Assembly: GCA_026419785.1 (NCBI GenBank)
Contig: JAODTK010000134.1
Span: forward strand, 124,001 to 188,000
Direction: 5' to 3'
Length of the DNA: 64,000 bases
DNA from: Sclerodactyla briareus
Taxonomy: Eukaryota; Echinodermata; Holothuroidea; Dendrochirotida; Sclerodactylidae
Of this stretch, positions 11,084-21,428 are shown in pieces (positions within the stretch are counted from its first letter, which is position 1; the number at the start of each line of letters is the position of its first letter). The notes under the pieces are model-generated. The model did not search any database and was not told the origin of the DNA. It worked only from the letters and a program-made list of their open reading frames with translations. A program made the translations under genes and the position numbers.

Positions 11084-11646
11084 TGTCGCGGTTTGCGATA
11101 GATAATTTTGTTATAGCGCCACCACTCTTGACTTGTCTGAGAGCCCGTGGCAGTCATGCACTGAATTAAGCTCGTGTTTTTGCCTATAATTTTGTTGGCC
11201 TACGAAGTGAGTTGACTTCTAATGTTTTATACATTGTAGAGAAATGTCGAGTATGTTTGGGGCATGTATCGCGTGATTATTTGTTTAATATAACTCTAAA
11301 GTTGTTGTGTCAAGCGAAGCGAGCGTCGTTACTGTAATTATCATAGGTCTAGATGTGTCGAAGTGAACACGTTAGTTGGGGGCGAATTGGTCGCGGTGTG
11401 TACTGCTTTGACGGGTATCTGTTGGGTGTGGGGCCAAGTTGCATGAGTGCGATTTGGGATATGAATGTTTTTCTATATAGGCTATTGTACATGTATCATC
11501 ACCCATTGTTTGAGGTTGGTGTTTTATTAGATGATTTATTTAGTTTCATGTTTGTACTTGCAGAGTCGAAGCCCACTCAGTGCTGAATGAATAAAGGATC
11601 CGAGTTACATGGCATAAACAGTCAAGTTTCTGATTCGAGCCTTACA
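11084..11646 (+). repeat. 3' LTR of the BEL/Pao element
   Basis: It is a 563-bp direct copy of 4969-5553, starting TGTCGCGG and ending TTACA. The AATAAA at about 11590 lies in the same place as in the 5' copy. It is followed directly by the duplicated target GCTAC. Confidence 0.9.
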
Positions 11647-11651
11647 GCTAC
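11647..11651. repeat. target-site duplication GCTAC (right copy)
   Basis: It is an exact repeat of 4964-4968, and Ty3 integrase coding sequence resumes immediately after it. Confidence 0.85.
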
Positions 11652-12780
11652 TATGCAAATGGACCACCTGGTCAGAAGACGGTCTTCTGTACCGCAGACA
11701 CACAACTGGTGATGACATCGTGGTAACACTGCAACTATTGCTACCAGATTCAATGAAGACGTTTGTGCTGCAGTCTCCATGATCACCCAGGCCACTTTTG
11801 ACGACAAAGACACGCGCACTTATCCAGCAGGACACTTATGGACGGGAAGCAGTAGACATTCAAGAACTATTGTGACAGAATGCAATGACGATGCAACTGG
11901 CATAGCCCCCAAAACCTTCAAGAAGAGAGCTGCCCTGGTCAACATCAAGGTAACAGCACCACTCGAACTGGCCATAGACTTTGTGAAACTGGACCGCTCT
12001 ACAGATGGCTATGAGGACGTCTGGTCATGACGGACTACTTCACCAAGTTTGCTGTAACTGTACCAACACGGGATCAGACGGCTTTGACAACTGCGAAGGT
12101 GCTATGGGAACATTCTTCTCCACTTATGCTACCCTGCAAGAATCCTGTCTGACCAAGGTGCGAACTTTGAGGCGAGGATTATCCATAGCTTTGCAACCTG
12201 TTGGCTAAAAGAAGGATCGTGACGACTCCATATCACCCGTCAGGCAACGGACTATGCGAACGGCTGAACCGTACATTGATCAACAGATATGAACTGTGCC
12301 GGAAGGAGAAGAAAAGAGAAAGACTGCTGGCCAACACATCTGCCAGAGTTGACCTACACATACAACAACACACAGCAAGCATCCACGAAGCTAACACCCT
12401 TCTATCTGATGTTTGGAAGGCATGGCAGACTCCAAATAGACCTGAGATGCTTCCGGAGAAGAGAGAGAGGGAACAGAAGGCCGACCCGCAATCACTCTGG
12501 GTACAAGAACATTGGAGACAACTCCATCAAGCTCATCAGCTGGCGGAAGAGGAGACCAGGGAAGCGATGATGACACAGAAGCACCTGTACGACAGGAAAG
12601 TGAGGGAACTTCCTTTGTGTCGAGGTGACAGAGTGCTTATTCGAAGACATGACTTCAGAGGGAGGCACAAAACAGAAGGCACTATGGGATCCGGACCACA
12701 TACATTCATAATGAGTCAACCTAGTTCGGACGTGCCTGTCTATCTAGTGAAACAGAAGTGAAACGGTGCTGTCAAGAGAA
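11652..12780 (+). pseudogene. Ty3/Gypsy integrase with GPY-type end, frameshifted
   Basis: After the insertion the Ty3 polyprotein resumes with 'EDGLLYRRHT' (about 11675-11705) and 'LLLPDSMKTFVLQS' (about 11738-11778). The HHCC finger follows: HDHPGHF at about 11776-11800 and CDRMQ..C near 11871-11890. Core motifs are 'AIDFVKL' (first Asp, about 11973-11995), 'TDYFTKFAVTVPTRDQTAL' (about 12029-12085), 'ARILSDQGANFEAR' (second Asp, about 12135-12180), and 'YHPSGNGLCERLNRTL' (catalytic Glu, about 12232-12280). 'YDRKVRELPLCRGDRVLIRR' (about 12586-12645) is the GPY/F-like C-terminal module. All catalytic residues are visible but in three alternating frames. Confidence 0.88.
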
Positions 12781-13430
12781 GAGAAAAGTGCTCACACCGC
12801 AATTCCTTGAAGCCGTGTCTCTTGCTGTACCTGAGGAGCACGAGATTGAGATGACCCGTGCAGAGGAGGAGGCAATTCTTCAGACTATGACACAAGAATG
12901 ACTCCTCTGATTGCTGTGAGAGCAGAAGCTGCGTCTGCAGACCGCATCCGCAATTGAGAAATATAATGCAAACCGAATGACCCACGGCAGGAGAGCAGCG
13001 AACGGCCTGCGAACTTACCTAGAAATCTTCTGGCCTGCCTGCAATGCACAACGATGATCTTCCATGACCGAGGAGGCCCACCAGAGACCTGGACCTACAT
13101 CTCCCTCTAGCCACCTCTCTATACGCCAACCGCCTCCATGCGAACTAAACGTCATGCCTACTTAGTACTATGACAGTCCAGCTCTCCGGTGTACGGTACC
13201 TTCCTGGCAGAAATTGCGCCGTTTCTCGCAGATTCAAAGTTAACACCGCCACTGGAAGTGAACTTGATCGGCACGAAGGATGTCAGCCCTTTGTTCCTTA
13301 TCACCCAAGCCTGGTTAGATGAAGGACTTGAGATAGCGACCAAGCAGGATTATTTCAGGCACCGGCGATGCAGTCTTCGGGAAGCTCTAGACAGAAATTG
13401 ACAGTCAGCATACAAATCCTGTGATTGAGA
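12781..13430 (+). pseudogene. Ty3 pol C-terminal tail, unrecognised
   Basis: A charged tail (for example 'VPEEHEIEMTRAEEEAILQ', about 12832-12890) continues the pol reading. A 70-codon open stretch at 13189-13401 follows. I recognise no chromodomain or envelope-like feature. Confidence 0.35.
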
Positions 13431-13965
13431 ATTATGTAATTAATACCTAAATTGGTACTTAAATAGTCCTGCTTCCAGAATATCCACTAGTATAAGAATT
13501 CTTATATCTGGATCTTCATTGTATCCTTCTCTGAGCCCTTCTGCCTGCAGCTTGTACAAGTTCAATCACCTGGGAGTGTTGTGTCAGCATAGTTTGTTTT
13601 TTCTTCTCAGCTGTGGCCAAGCGTCCGCTTAACAGCGGCAGCATTCTTGGAATTTAGCCGTTGGCTTCGAGGTGTCTATTTTTTTGTGACTTGTTTACCT
13701 TCAATTTTCCTTTCTTTGCTGAGACCAAACCATTGTCCTGCCTCGCAGGGACGAGCATACACGTATAGGTTGAGAAGCAGAATTTGTTGAGTTATCTTCT
13801 CGTTGTCGGAATAGGTTTCCATTTTTTGGCAGCTTAAACAGCTCAAAGTCATTTTGGAGAGTTGCAGATACATGTGGATTTGAGAGTTGGGATCTTTACC
13901 CATCTAGTCTCTGTATAGTATGTTATATTGGCCTAGTCCATTTTTTTTTTCTTGATGACGGTTGG

Positions 13966-14365
13966 GTCAGTGAGAAGACTAATTCATTGCACTTCAGCCT
14001 TTTTTTTCGAGCAAGGAGGAATTGTTGGGATGTACTTATGAGTTTACCACCCCCAGCCATTTTTTTTTTCTAGTCGTCATTTTTTTTCTTGCAATTCCAC
14101 TTGTTTTCTTTTTTTGGGACTTCAGGAGAAGTCATATCTTCAGCAAGGAGGAATTTGAGGCGGTGTCCTTTTGGTATTCATTTTTTTCGAGTGCACTCTT
14201 CCTCCTGTTTGTCCAGTTTTATAAATCATTTTTTCCTGTCATTTGTTCTGGCCTTCTCGCTAGCCTAGCTTACACTATTTTTATTTATTTTTATCTCAGA
14301 CTTCACAGGAGAAGTCATATTTCAGCAGGAGGAATGTAGGGAGTGGCATTTTGATATCTTTTTCT
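13966..14365 (+). repeat. three diverged copies of the polypurine-tract segment
   Basis: The segment 'acttca(ca)ggagaagtcatat..tcagca.ggaggaat' occurs at about 14118-14160 and 14299-14334. A weaker version (agcaaggaggaatt) lies at about 14011-14025. The last copy abuts the 3' LTR and contains its purine tract. T-rich spacers separate them, so the open frame over 14022-14339 is low-complexity. Confidence 0.55.
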
Positions 14366-15104
14366 GTAGTCTAGTATTAGCCGACTACGCGTAGCCTGGG
14401 CTATGTCCTAAGTTAACTGTAGCCTAAGCTGTGCTGTAGGCACCTAGCGTTAATGTTAAGCTATTGAGTATTGTAACTGTCTAAGTTTGTAGCTATCTTC
14501 TTCTTTTAGTTTCAGCATTCATATTGTTTTTGTTATCACGTCAGGATTCAGGGGTTTGTGGCGTTTAACCTTGTTCAATTGGCTTTCGAGTGTCGCGTAT
14601 TTGTACGCTCGCTATTGTTTATGTTGTTTGTTGTGTCTTTTGCGTTACCGCATTTTATCTACGCTTCGTTAGCAACGGATTGATGTCGGGTGCAATGCAA
14701 CAATCACTTTTCCGCGGTACGCAACTATTACTGATAGCTGTCACGGCGCTCATGGGACTTGGAGTGTGGACGTTGTATTTTTTGCGTGAGTTAGAATGTG
14801 GAGAATCAATTTGATTACTGAACTGTCCGGACGTCCGCTGGAGGAGTGTCCTTGACGGTGACTTGAGTGTGGATGCGTTCAAGGACAGTCTCGATTTATT
14901 TTTATTTATTATAATCAGCTACGTAAAAGTTTCATTTATATATATTTACGCCTCTCAGAGTGAGGCTACAGTGCTATTTCTTATTGAATTATTCTCTCTT
15001 GTTTGTATTTTGTCTCGCTTTATTCTCTGGCTTTCCGGGATCTTCATCTCTGGTAGTGAGCGGCCAGCCATTCATTTGATTTTAGGATAGGACCCTAACT
15101 CACA
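14335..15104 (+). repeat. 3' LTR of the Ty3/Gypsy element
   Basis: It is a direct copy of the 5' LTR and starts TGTAGGGAG right after a purine tract. It is 770 bp, and its open frames (for example 14590-14814) are within repeat sequence and have no protein features. Confidence 0.75.
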
Positions 15105-15110
15105 TTAGTA

Positions 15111-16125
15111 CAGTCAGAATGCGTTTTGCCTCTTCCACACTAATAGGAGATGCATGTACAAGTGATGATGATGATGACGACGACACCACAAATATATCTT
15201 GTGTTGACCCAGAAGAGAATAACCCTGTTCTCCTTAACAATGGTATTATAAAGGTCGAGGAAATCCAGTCATGAGCTAGTCCCGACTGCTGCAAAAACAA
15301 ACGATGAAGATACTGATAATGAATCAGTAGAGTCTCCTCTTCCAGAATGCATTTTGCCTCTTCCAGTAGATTGTCCCATCGGAAACCAATAGGAGATGCA
15401 TGTACAAGTGATGATGATGACGCCACAGAAATATCTTGTGTCGATCCTGATGAGGATAATACTGCTGTCCCTAACAATGGTATGGTAATAGGAGGAAATC
15501 TAGTGATAAGCCCGCTAAGGCAGTTGTGAACCACAATCATGAAGATACTGATGGTGAATCGCTAAAGATCCCTCGCAAAAGTACCCGTATTGCTCTTCCA
15601 GTAGATCGCGTCATAGGAAGCCACACAGTAATGCATCTACAAGTGATGATGATGACGCCACAGAAATATCTTGTGTCGATCCTGATGAGGATAATACTGC
15701 TGTCCCTAACAATGGTATCAAAGTTTTGACTACAAATAACTGCAATGGAAGGAAATGGGACAAACATCACTACTGCGTGCATTGCATGGGAAAACATGCA
15801 AAGTTACCAAGGCATTTGGAATCAATGCATCAAGATGAGGTAGACGTTGCACGAGCCCCTAAGTCTTCCTAAAGGATCCATTGCAAGAAAGAAGCAGCTT
15901 GACCTCATAAGGAATCATGCACATAATATCGATGTACTGAGGTCTGGTGAAGGTGTTCTTCTGCCTGCCAAAAGATCTGCATATATACCACCTCTCCACA
16001 TGAATTTCTCCATGCAATTCATGTTTTGCCTATTTTGTGCAGATGACTTTGTGGAAGCATAAGAAGACTGTGGTATGGTGACAAGCTCAACCGCTAAGAA
16101 GGCCCACACATTTGGAATTCTGCGG
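15111..16125 (+). pseudogene. acidic-repeat plus C2H2 zinc-finger ORF, frameshifted, unnamed family
   Basis: Three head-to-tail DNA repeats (about 15111-15250, 15345-15490, 15580-15722; period about 230-240) each encode an acidic block containing 'DACTSDDDDATEISCVDPDE' or a variant, followed by DNTAVPNNG. After the third comes a finger at about 15773-15835 with spacing C-x2-C-x9-H-x4-H (YCVHCMGKHAKLPRHLESMH). In the next frame follows a basic segment 'LSLPKGSIARKKQLDLIRN' (15857-15915), then 'VLRSGEGVLLPAKRS' and 'MFCLFCADDF' (second CxxC). I recall similar finger-plus-RN/HN proteins as uncharacterised, repetitive genes in marine animals. No function is known to me. Indels break it at about 15250, 15500, 15740 and 15860. 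Confidence 0.55.
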
Positions 16126-16890
16126 CGAAGGAAGAGGATCCTCGTGTGGAGTGGTGTACTTGTAGTTATGGTGTGTGAGTCAGTGTTGATGGAGTGAGCC
16201 GTTTATTGTTAACAAGATACATCATCAAGTCAAGTCAAGTCAAATTCTGAGTGGTAGATAAGTAATTTAATATGTTTATTTAATTTACATTAGCTAGTGG
16301 TTGGTCATTTAGGGACTTCCTGGACGAGTTATACTTATCAGTGCGGGAGCTAGGCCAGAAACGGGTGAAAGTTGGAATTCACCCGAAGGAGTGAAAACCT
16401 ATGGTAATTAGTCTGCTACGTCATTGTGCGAATAGCCTGCAGCACAGTCGTTTCAACACCTGTGGGATTTCCGACAAACATTATACCTCATGTAGGGTTT
16501 CGAGTATTAGGCTAACCTATCAGAATAACTTAATTGCTACAGTTTAGAATTCAGTAATAAATACTCAGACATTAGGCTGCGAAAATATGGATAAAGCTCA
16601 CGTAGGCCTGCGAGACTTCTGCGTAATATCGCCTGGCTACCGATTCCATGGTGTATTCATTAAGGAAATGGTATGAATGGATGCTACATTTGGGAATGAA
16701 TCAACAATTAATTATGTTTCATATCTTGTTTGTTTTGTGTTTTTTTGTTGAAATCCACTGAGATTTCCTATTTCAACCTACGGAACTGATCACGGAAAAT
16801 TGGTGGCCCTACATAACTTAGTACAAACCAACATGCCGGGGTGGGGGGGGGGGGGGGGGGACAACATTGCACCTAGTGACAGGGGTAGGT
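16126..16890. other. no recognisable gene
   Basis: AT-rich sequence with a short (GTCAA)n-like run at 16225-16243 and an 18-19-base G run ending at 16860. No coding or element structure is seen. Confidence 0.5.
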
Positions 16891-17046
16891 CAGTGAACAA
16901 ATTTAGCAGTAGTCTGGTAGTCCTGAGACTGCCCAAAAATTCCATGTAGGAAAACCAGAACTTTACAAATATAGTGTGCAGGTAGTCCTGATTGAAGGGA
17001 TTCCTGGATGAGGACTACCAGACAAAATTGCCTAAATTGTTCACTG
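16891..17046. mobile_element. foldback MITE, hAT-like
   Basis: A 156-bp near-palindrome: the left arm (16891-16930) starts CAGTGAACAA and contains 'gtctggtagtcct'. The right arm (about 17007-17046) is its reverse complement and ends TTGTTCACTG. The flanks carry GGTAGGT at 16884-16890 and again at 17047-17053. CAG-starting ends with a 7-8-bp duplication suggest the hAT superfamily. It has no coding capacity. Confidence 0.7.
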
Positions 17047-17053
17047 GGTAGGT

Positions 17054-17459
17054 TAGATGACATTTTGGGCCTCAATTATAACCATGCAATTCAAGTATCA
17101 GCACCTGGTGGGCCGTGATGGAATTGGAACATGATTATTTCCCTTGCACACTGCAATACGGATCATCATGCGCAGCGTGTAGATGCCATTTTTTAAAAAC
17201 TCTTCAATACAAATGGCCCAGCTCCGAACCGAGAGCTACACAGTATGGGTCGCGATGCTCTGCCACTGCCCACTTGGCCACAGCACGGTACATACTGTAC
17301 GCTATTGAAGTACAATGGTCATGCAACAGATCGTCTTTAAACTGACACAGATGAAAAGAGGACATTCAACAAACCCACCAAATTAGCGATTCTGGCATGT
17401 TCCCTTGTTGGGTTATTTGTTTTTCTTAAATGAATTCCACCCTAACTGATGACGTCACC
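17054..17459. other. no recognisable gene
   Basis: Unique-looking sequence. An open stretch of 76 codons at 17115 shows no motif. Confidence 0.45.
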
Positions 17460-17712
17460 AGCGTAAGATGCAAATTTCGCCTATCGACTCTACACATAAG
17501 TTTCTTAAGACCCTCATATCGCTCCTGAGCTGTGGAACAAATTACCATCGAATCTCCGACATGTGTGTTCTGCTCATACATTCAAGTCTTTGTAAAGACA
17601 TATTTTTTCAGGCAAGTTTATGGTTGACTATTGGTGATTATGTCCCATTCTGTTCAGCTCATTGGAGCTCGGATTAATGCGCTTGTTTATAGTACCATGT
17701 AATAATAATAAC
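17460..17712 (+). mobile_element. LINE 3' fragment (RT C-terminus)
   Basis: The conceptual reading around 17515-17620 contains 'ELWNKLPSNLRHV' and 'HTFKSL', the xLWNxLPxxLR...FKxxLKxxLF signature that ends many CR1/L2/Jockey-type LINE ORF2 proteins. An (AAT)-rich tail (aataataataacaata) follows at 17700. Only the last 80 or so codons remain. Confidence 0.6.
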
Positions 17713-17919
17713 AATACTAAATGCTGATATTTTTGCACCTTATAGCAGGAACATATTAGTTAAGTAATATATTGATTAATTATCTTCCTATCTTGGAACA
17801 CATTTTCAAGTTTTCAATCAAATCCCATTGTTTGTTCTCATATCACTAGGTTGGTAAAAATACATGTTTTGGATTGCTTTGTAATTACACAGTGGCCCGG
17901 TTTACTCTGGTGACTTCAC

Positions 17920-18590
17920 AGTGTATTTACGCATAGCAAATGTCTCCTTTTCACACTCGAATCGGCTGAAATTTTCTCTGAGGTTTGGTTTCCTAAATAC
18001 ACTATATATAAGACGCCAAAATAGCACAAGTTATGATTACATGATGATTCTAGTGCCGAAATCCAACACCAAAACTTGGAGCAAATCTATGCTTACATTT
18101 GGAGGCGGATATATAACTGGAGGGTTGGTCAAGTGGGTTTGCCAGTGGCAACTTTCGTTTTCTGCCAGATTACGAGCTAGGGAATATGACCTAGGCATAT
18201 GTTTACCCGGTATGACAACTGCAGTGATTCTGCTATTCTTCACTTCAGATGGGGCTGCAAGTCAGTTCAAACAGCAGTACTTATTTCAGAGCCTAACAAA
18301 CTTTGAAGAGGTATATATATGGCATTGAGACATCATGAAATTTCTTTGCCACCAATCATGGCAAGGGTGTGGTTGATGAAATTGACAGCAACATGAGGCG
18401 ACTGGTATGGAATGCAGTACGTGCTGGTGCCTACGTGAATACCCAATCATTTGCTGCCGTAGCCAAGAAGGAATCCAGTAAAGTTAACATCCTATTCGTC
18501 ACTGGCCCAGAGGTAGATGAATTCCGGAGGTTCCTCACCGCTAAGACAACAGCATGTCCTGTCACACACACTCCACACTGAGCAATAATG
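17920..18590 (+). pseudogene. broken ORF of an SDGAxSQFK/GKG protein family, function unknown
   Basis: A 135-codon frame (17921-18328) ends in 'TSDGAASQFKQQYLF' (about 18243-18290). One base slip later, the text continues as FFATNHGKGVVDEIDSNMRR (about 18341-18400), then 'LVWNAVRAGAYVNTQSFAAV' (18399-18460). The combination SDGAxSQFK, then W..FFATxHGKGxVDxI, then RLVW recurs, to my recollection, in many uncharacterised and highly repeated animal proteins. I do not know a function and do not assign one. The GKG could be structural or catalytic. A stop or slip at about 18327 breaks this copy. Confidence 0.5.
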
Positions 18591-20060
18591 TGGTACAGTG
18601 TCTACACAACTTGTGTGAACTATCACACACATGTCTTGAATGTAGATGATGACCTCATCAGGGGTAGCGGTGGCTTCAAAATCTAAAGGGTCCCAAATTG
18701 CGGTTGGACCCTCACTCTAGCAAAACAAATTTTAAGGGTCCAGGAGCAATTTTCAAGGGGTTCAGCCATTTTTGCCTATTTTGAGTATACCGTATTCATT
18801 CCGCTAACGCCCAGGGCGCTTGCAGTTTTCAGGATGGGCGCTAACTAGAGTATAACTTTATTTTACATCTGTTTCATATTTTGTCTTGGGTGTATCTTGC
18901 AGGACTAACACTGTGTACAACCCACCCTTCCCATAATGAAACCCACAAAAATGATGGTTCATTCGGCCGTAACATGACTAGTTTGTATGCTATGCAAGTG
19001 CGCTGTACATATAACATATACAGCCTTCAATTTAGCCGGTATCGCATCGCAAAATGAGACACACTTTGCTGCCATTGCGATTTTACTTCTAAAAAGGTAC
19101 TAGCGTAAAAAATGCGATACCACATGACACGTTTTTATTGAACAATTTACAGACACACACAGCAAAAAATAAATAACATATAAAGTTGTAAAATGTGGCC
19201 TTCAAAATTTTTAATTCTAAAAATTATCAGACGGAAAAAATAGAAGCCCACGAAGTGCTCGAATGGATTCATGAATCCTCACCGTAAATCACACTGAGAC
19301 CTCCCGCGGCACGGACGGCGGCACACAGCAGCAGTAGCGAGTAATATTGGCCCACGCTAGCGCTGTACTGTACGAGGCTAACATTATATAGCACATGGAT
19401 TGCCTGCTGTCACTGTCATTGAGATATGTTGTTGACGTTTTGCAATTAGAGTACTGTAACAGTCTATAACACATGCTACCGTAAAGGGCAGACCCTAAGT
19501 CTCTTGTGTTCTCGTAACGCCGCAGTTTTGAGTGATACACTCTCAGCATTGTAGGCACAGTGTTACTCGGATTATTACATCCAAATTTTTTTTCCGCACA
19601 CACGCACGCGCGGTGTACTTATGCACGTCATTCTCAGCTCGTATGCCATAGTAAAGTAGCAGCTGACTCGATCGAATGATCGATCTGCAGTCAGTGTTTT
19701 ATGGATATTTCACTGGCCAAAATTACGGACAGCATTATTGTAAATGTTGAATAAACACTGCATGAAAAAGCAGAGAAAATTGTATGAATTTCGTATGCAG
19801 ATGGATAGTATTTTTTTAGTTCTGACAGATAGCAAACTCAAATCAACTTTTTACTGGGTCCAGAAATATAAGTTTGTAAAGTTATTTATAGTGCACCACG
19901 GCACCAGGATACACTATGCCATATTACAGCCATGACTCATATATATCTAGCGCAGCACTGCGGGGTCACACGGTGTGCGAGAGTTCGGTGGTGTTGTATT
20001 TTGTAAAGTTCTGTTGTAACTTACCTGTCATTATAGTAAGTCTGGTTAATTCGGGAGAGA
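18591..20060. other. no recognisable gene
   Basis: No coding motifs seen. 19140-19230 is AT-rich, and a G/C-rich patch near 19300-19340 and 19595-19615 is unremarkable. Confidence 0.5.
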
Positions 20061-20067
20061 ATTGAAC

Positions 20068-20600
20068 ATGGCTAGCCTTACCACAGTGAAGAAGTGGAAA
20101 CTGGAGTTGGGTGGTAGGGCTTGCCTGGCTGGACTACGAATAAGTCAAACCAATCTTAAGGTCATAATCTGTGTTAAATGTTCGCTTTGTGGCAAACATG
20201 AAGACAAACTAAAATATCAACGGAACTTCAATGCTGCTTTCATTAGAGGTATCACGGGGAGCAGTTGAGCGGGATCAAGTTAGAAAGCATGCGAAATCTG
20301 ACATGCACACCACAGCCGTTTCAATCGAAACACGGCCCATCAGTACATTAGATTTGTATCGCAAGACCCCTATCAGGCGTGTGTTCAGGGGGGCGGAGAA
20401 AGAGGAGGTTAAACGGGTTGAGAAACTGATGGATATTGTGTACTCACTAGTAAGAATGCAAGGCCTCTGACAATGTAAGAGGAGATAGCCAGCGTAGAGA
20501 AACGCCATGGTGTGAAGCTCGGAATGAAGTATATCACTGATATGAAAGGAATCGAATCTGAAAATTGTTAAGACAATATCCTCTTTCATGGTCAATAACT
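20068..20600 (+). pseudogene. TTF/BED-type zinc finger, ZNF862/C17orf113-like N-terminal fragment
   Basis: From ATG 20068 the frame reads MASLTTVKKWKLEL, then a C-x2-C (KCSLC, about 20180-20195), 'KLKYQRNFNAAFI' (about 20209-20248), and after a slip 'RKHAKSDMHTTAVS' (about 20282-20325), giving the C2..H-x5-H finger. 'KTPIRR' and 'GAEKEEVKRVEKLMD' (about 20362-20440) follow, then 'EEIASVEKRHGVKLGMKYI' (about 20478-20540). This is the N-terminal layout of ZNF862- and C17orf113-like proteins, which are hAT-transposase derived. The remainder of such a protein (dimerisation domain) is absent, so this is a fragment or a degenerate copy. Confidence 0.6.
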
Positions 20601-21428
20601 TCCGAAATTAGGAAGGCCGCCCCTTCACCCACTAGGTAACACTATTCGACTAGAGAACATACAAGGATGAGATTGATAAGACCATAAGAATTTTGGACAC
20701 CACCATGTGCAGGCAACAAGTTATTATACCTCTTCTATAGTACCATTCGTACAAGCAGCATTCACCCTTCGATTTCGCAATCCCCGTTGTACAATTCCGA
20801 ATCGAGACATACTCAGTTCGACTAAACAAAAATCAACAACAATCCAGTGCTTCTGAGCAAATGACAGAGAGAATAACTCACAGAAATCGTCCCTGTTCGC
20901 CCTGTTATGTCCACTAGGGCCAACAGTTGAAGATTGGCTCATGTTTCCATAATGAGTTTCCCGTAATTCTAAATCCAATAGCCAAAAGTGCACAAATTTT
21001 CAAGTGTTTGGCGTGCAATGGCATTTTTCTACCAGTGTTTTTAAATATGCGTTGTAATGCTCGAAATCACATTTTGTTCACTCACTAATTTCAGGCGCTT
21101 GGGAGGCTAATGCCCCCCCCCCTCAATTTTCTGAGTGGAAATTCGGGCTGAAATTTGAAAAGAAAAAAGCAAAGAGAGATATCAAATGCCTGAATTTTCT
21201 GCTGACTTGCCCAAATTTTCTGCCCCCAAATTGGAATGTTCACGTAAGCCCATGGCTTTTCCCTTTGATCCCACCGGGGACTGTTCGGAAGACACCTGGA
21301 TCCCATGCAAACCAAGCCAGAGTAGGAAAAGTAATGAAAAAAATACCATGTGTGATATGCGGTGAATTTATATTAGCCTAGTATGCACAATGAAAACATT
21401 TTTTTGTTGTCTTACACTCAAATCACAT
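20601..21428. other. no recognisable gene
   Basis: No motif-bearing frames on either strand. A C-run lies near 21113-21122. Confidence 0.45.

Larger units (their letters stand above)
4969..11646 (+). mobile_element. BEL/Pao LTR retrotransposon inserted in the Ty3 element
   Basis: Near-identical terminal repeats (4969-5553 and 11084-11646), each starting TGTC(C)GCGGTTTG and ending CGAGC..TTAC(A/T), bound a 5.5-kb interior. An exact 5-bp target duplication GCTAC lies at 4964-4968 and 11647-11651, as usual for BEL/Pao. A purine tract (ggcggggga) lies just before the 3' LTR. Interior domains run DUF1759-type gag, zinc knuckles, RT, A17/RNase H-like region, integrase with H2C2 finger, and DUF5641, the diagnostic BEL/Pao set. 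The same orientation as the host Ty3 element is seen. Frame breaks are frequent throughout. About 375 bp of the interior is a SINE. Confidence 0.9.
653..15104 (+). mobile_element. Ty3/Gypsy LTR retrotransposon, split by a BEL/Pao insertion
   Basis: Two diverged direct repeats (about 653-1304 and 14335-15104) flank, in order, gag-like remnants, a protease-side region, reverse transcriptase, RNase H and, after a 6.7-kb insertion, integrase. This domain order (RT-RH-IN) is the Ty3/Gypsy order. Without the inserted BEL element the unit is about 7.8 kb. A purine tract (caggaggaa) lies directly 5' of the 3' LTR, as expected for a plus-strand primer. After the 5' LTR there is a TGGTAGTACTAG sequence in primer-binding-site position, only weakly tRNA-like. 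The pol frame is broken many times, so no intact polyprotein is present. A TTAGT pentamer follows the 3' LTR and also occurs at 652-656; it may be the target duplication, but the 5' LTR edge is too decayed to be sure. Confidence 0.85.

Noticed and set aside
14022-15090. Hydrophobic open frames (105, 74 and 75 codons) resembling membrane proteins
   Set aside because: They lie in T-rich sequence and within the Ty3 3' LTR; hydrophobicity comes from T-rich codons.
15340-15730. CRISPR-like repeat array
   Set aside because: The repeats are long (about 140 bp), coding and only three in number, and the sequence is clearly eukaryotic.
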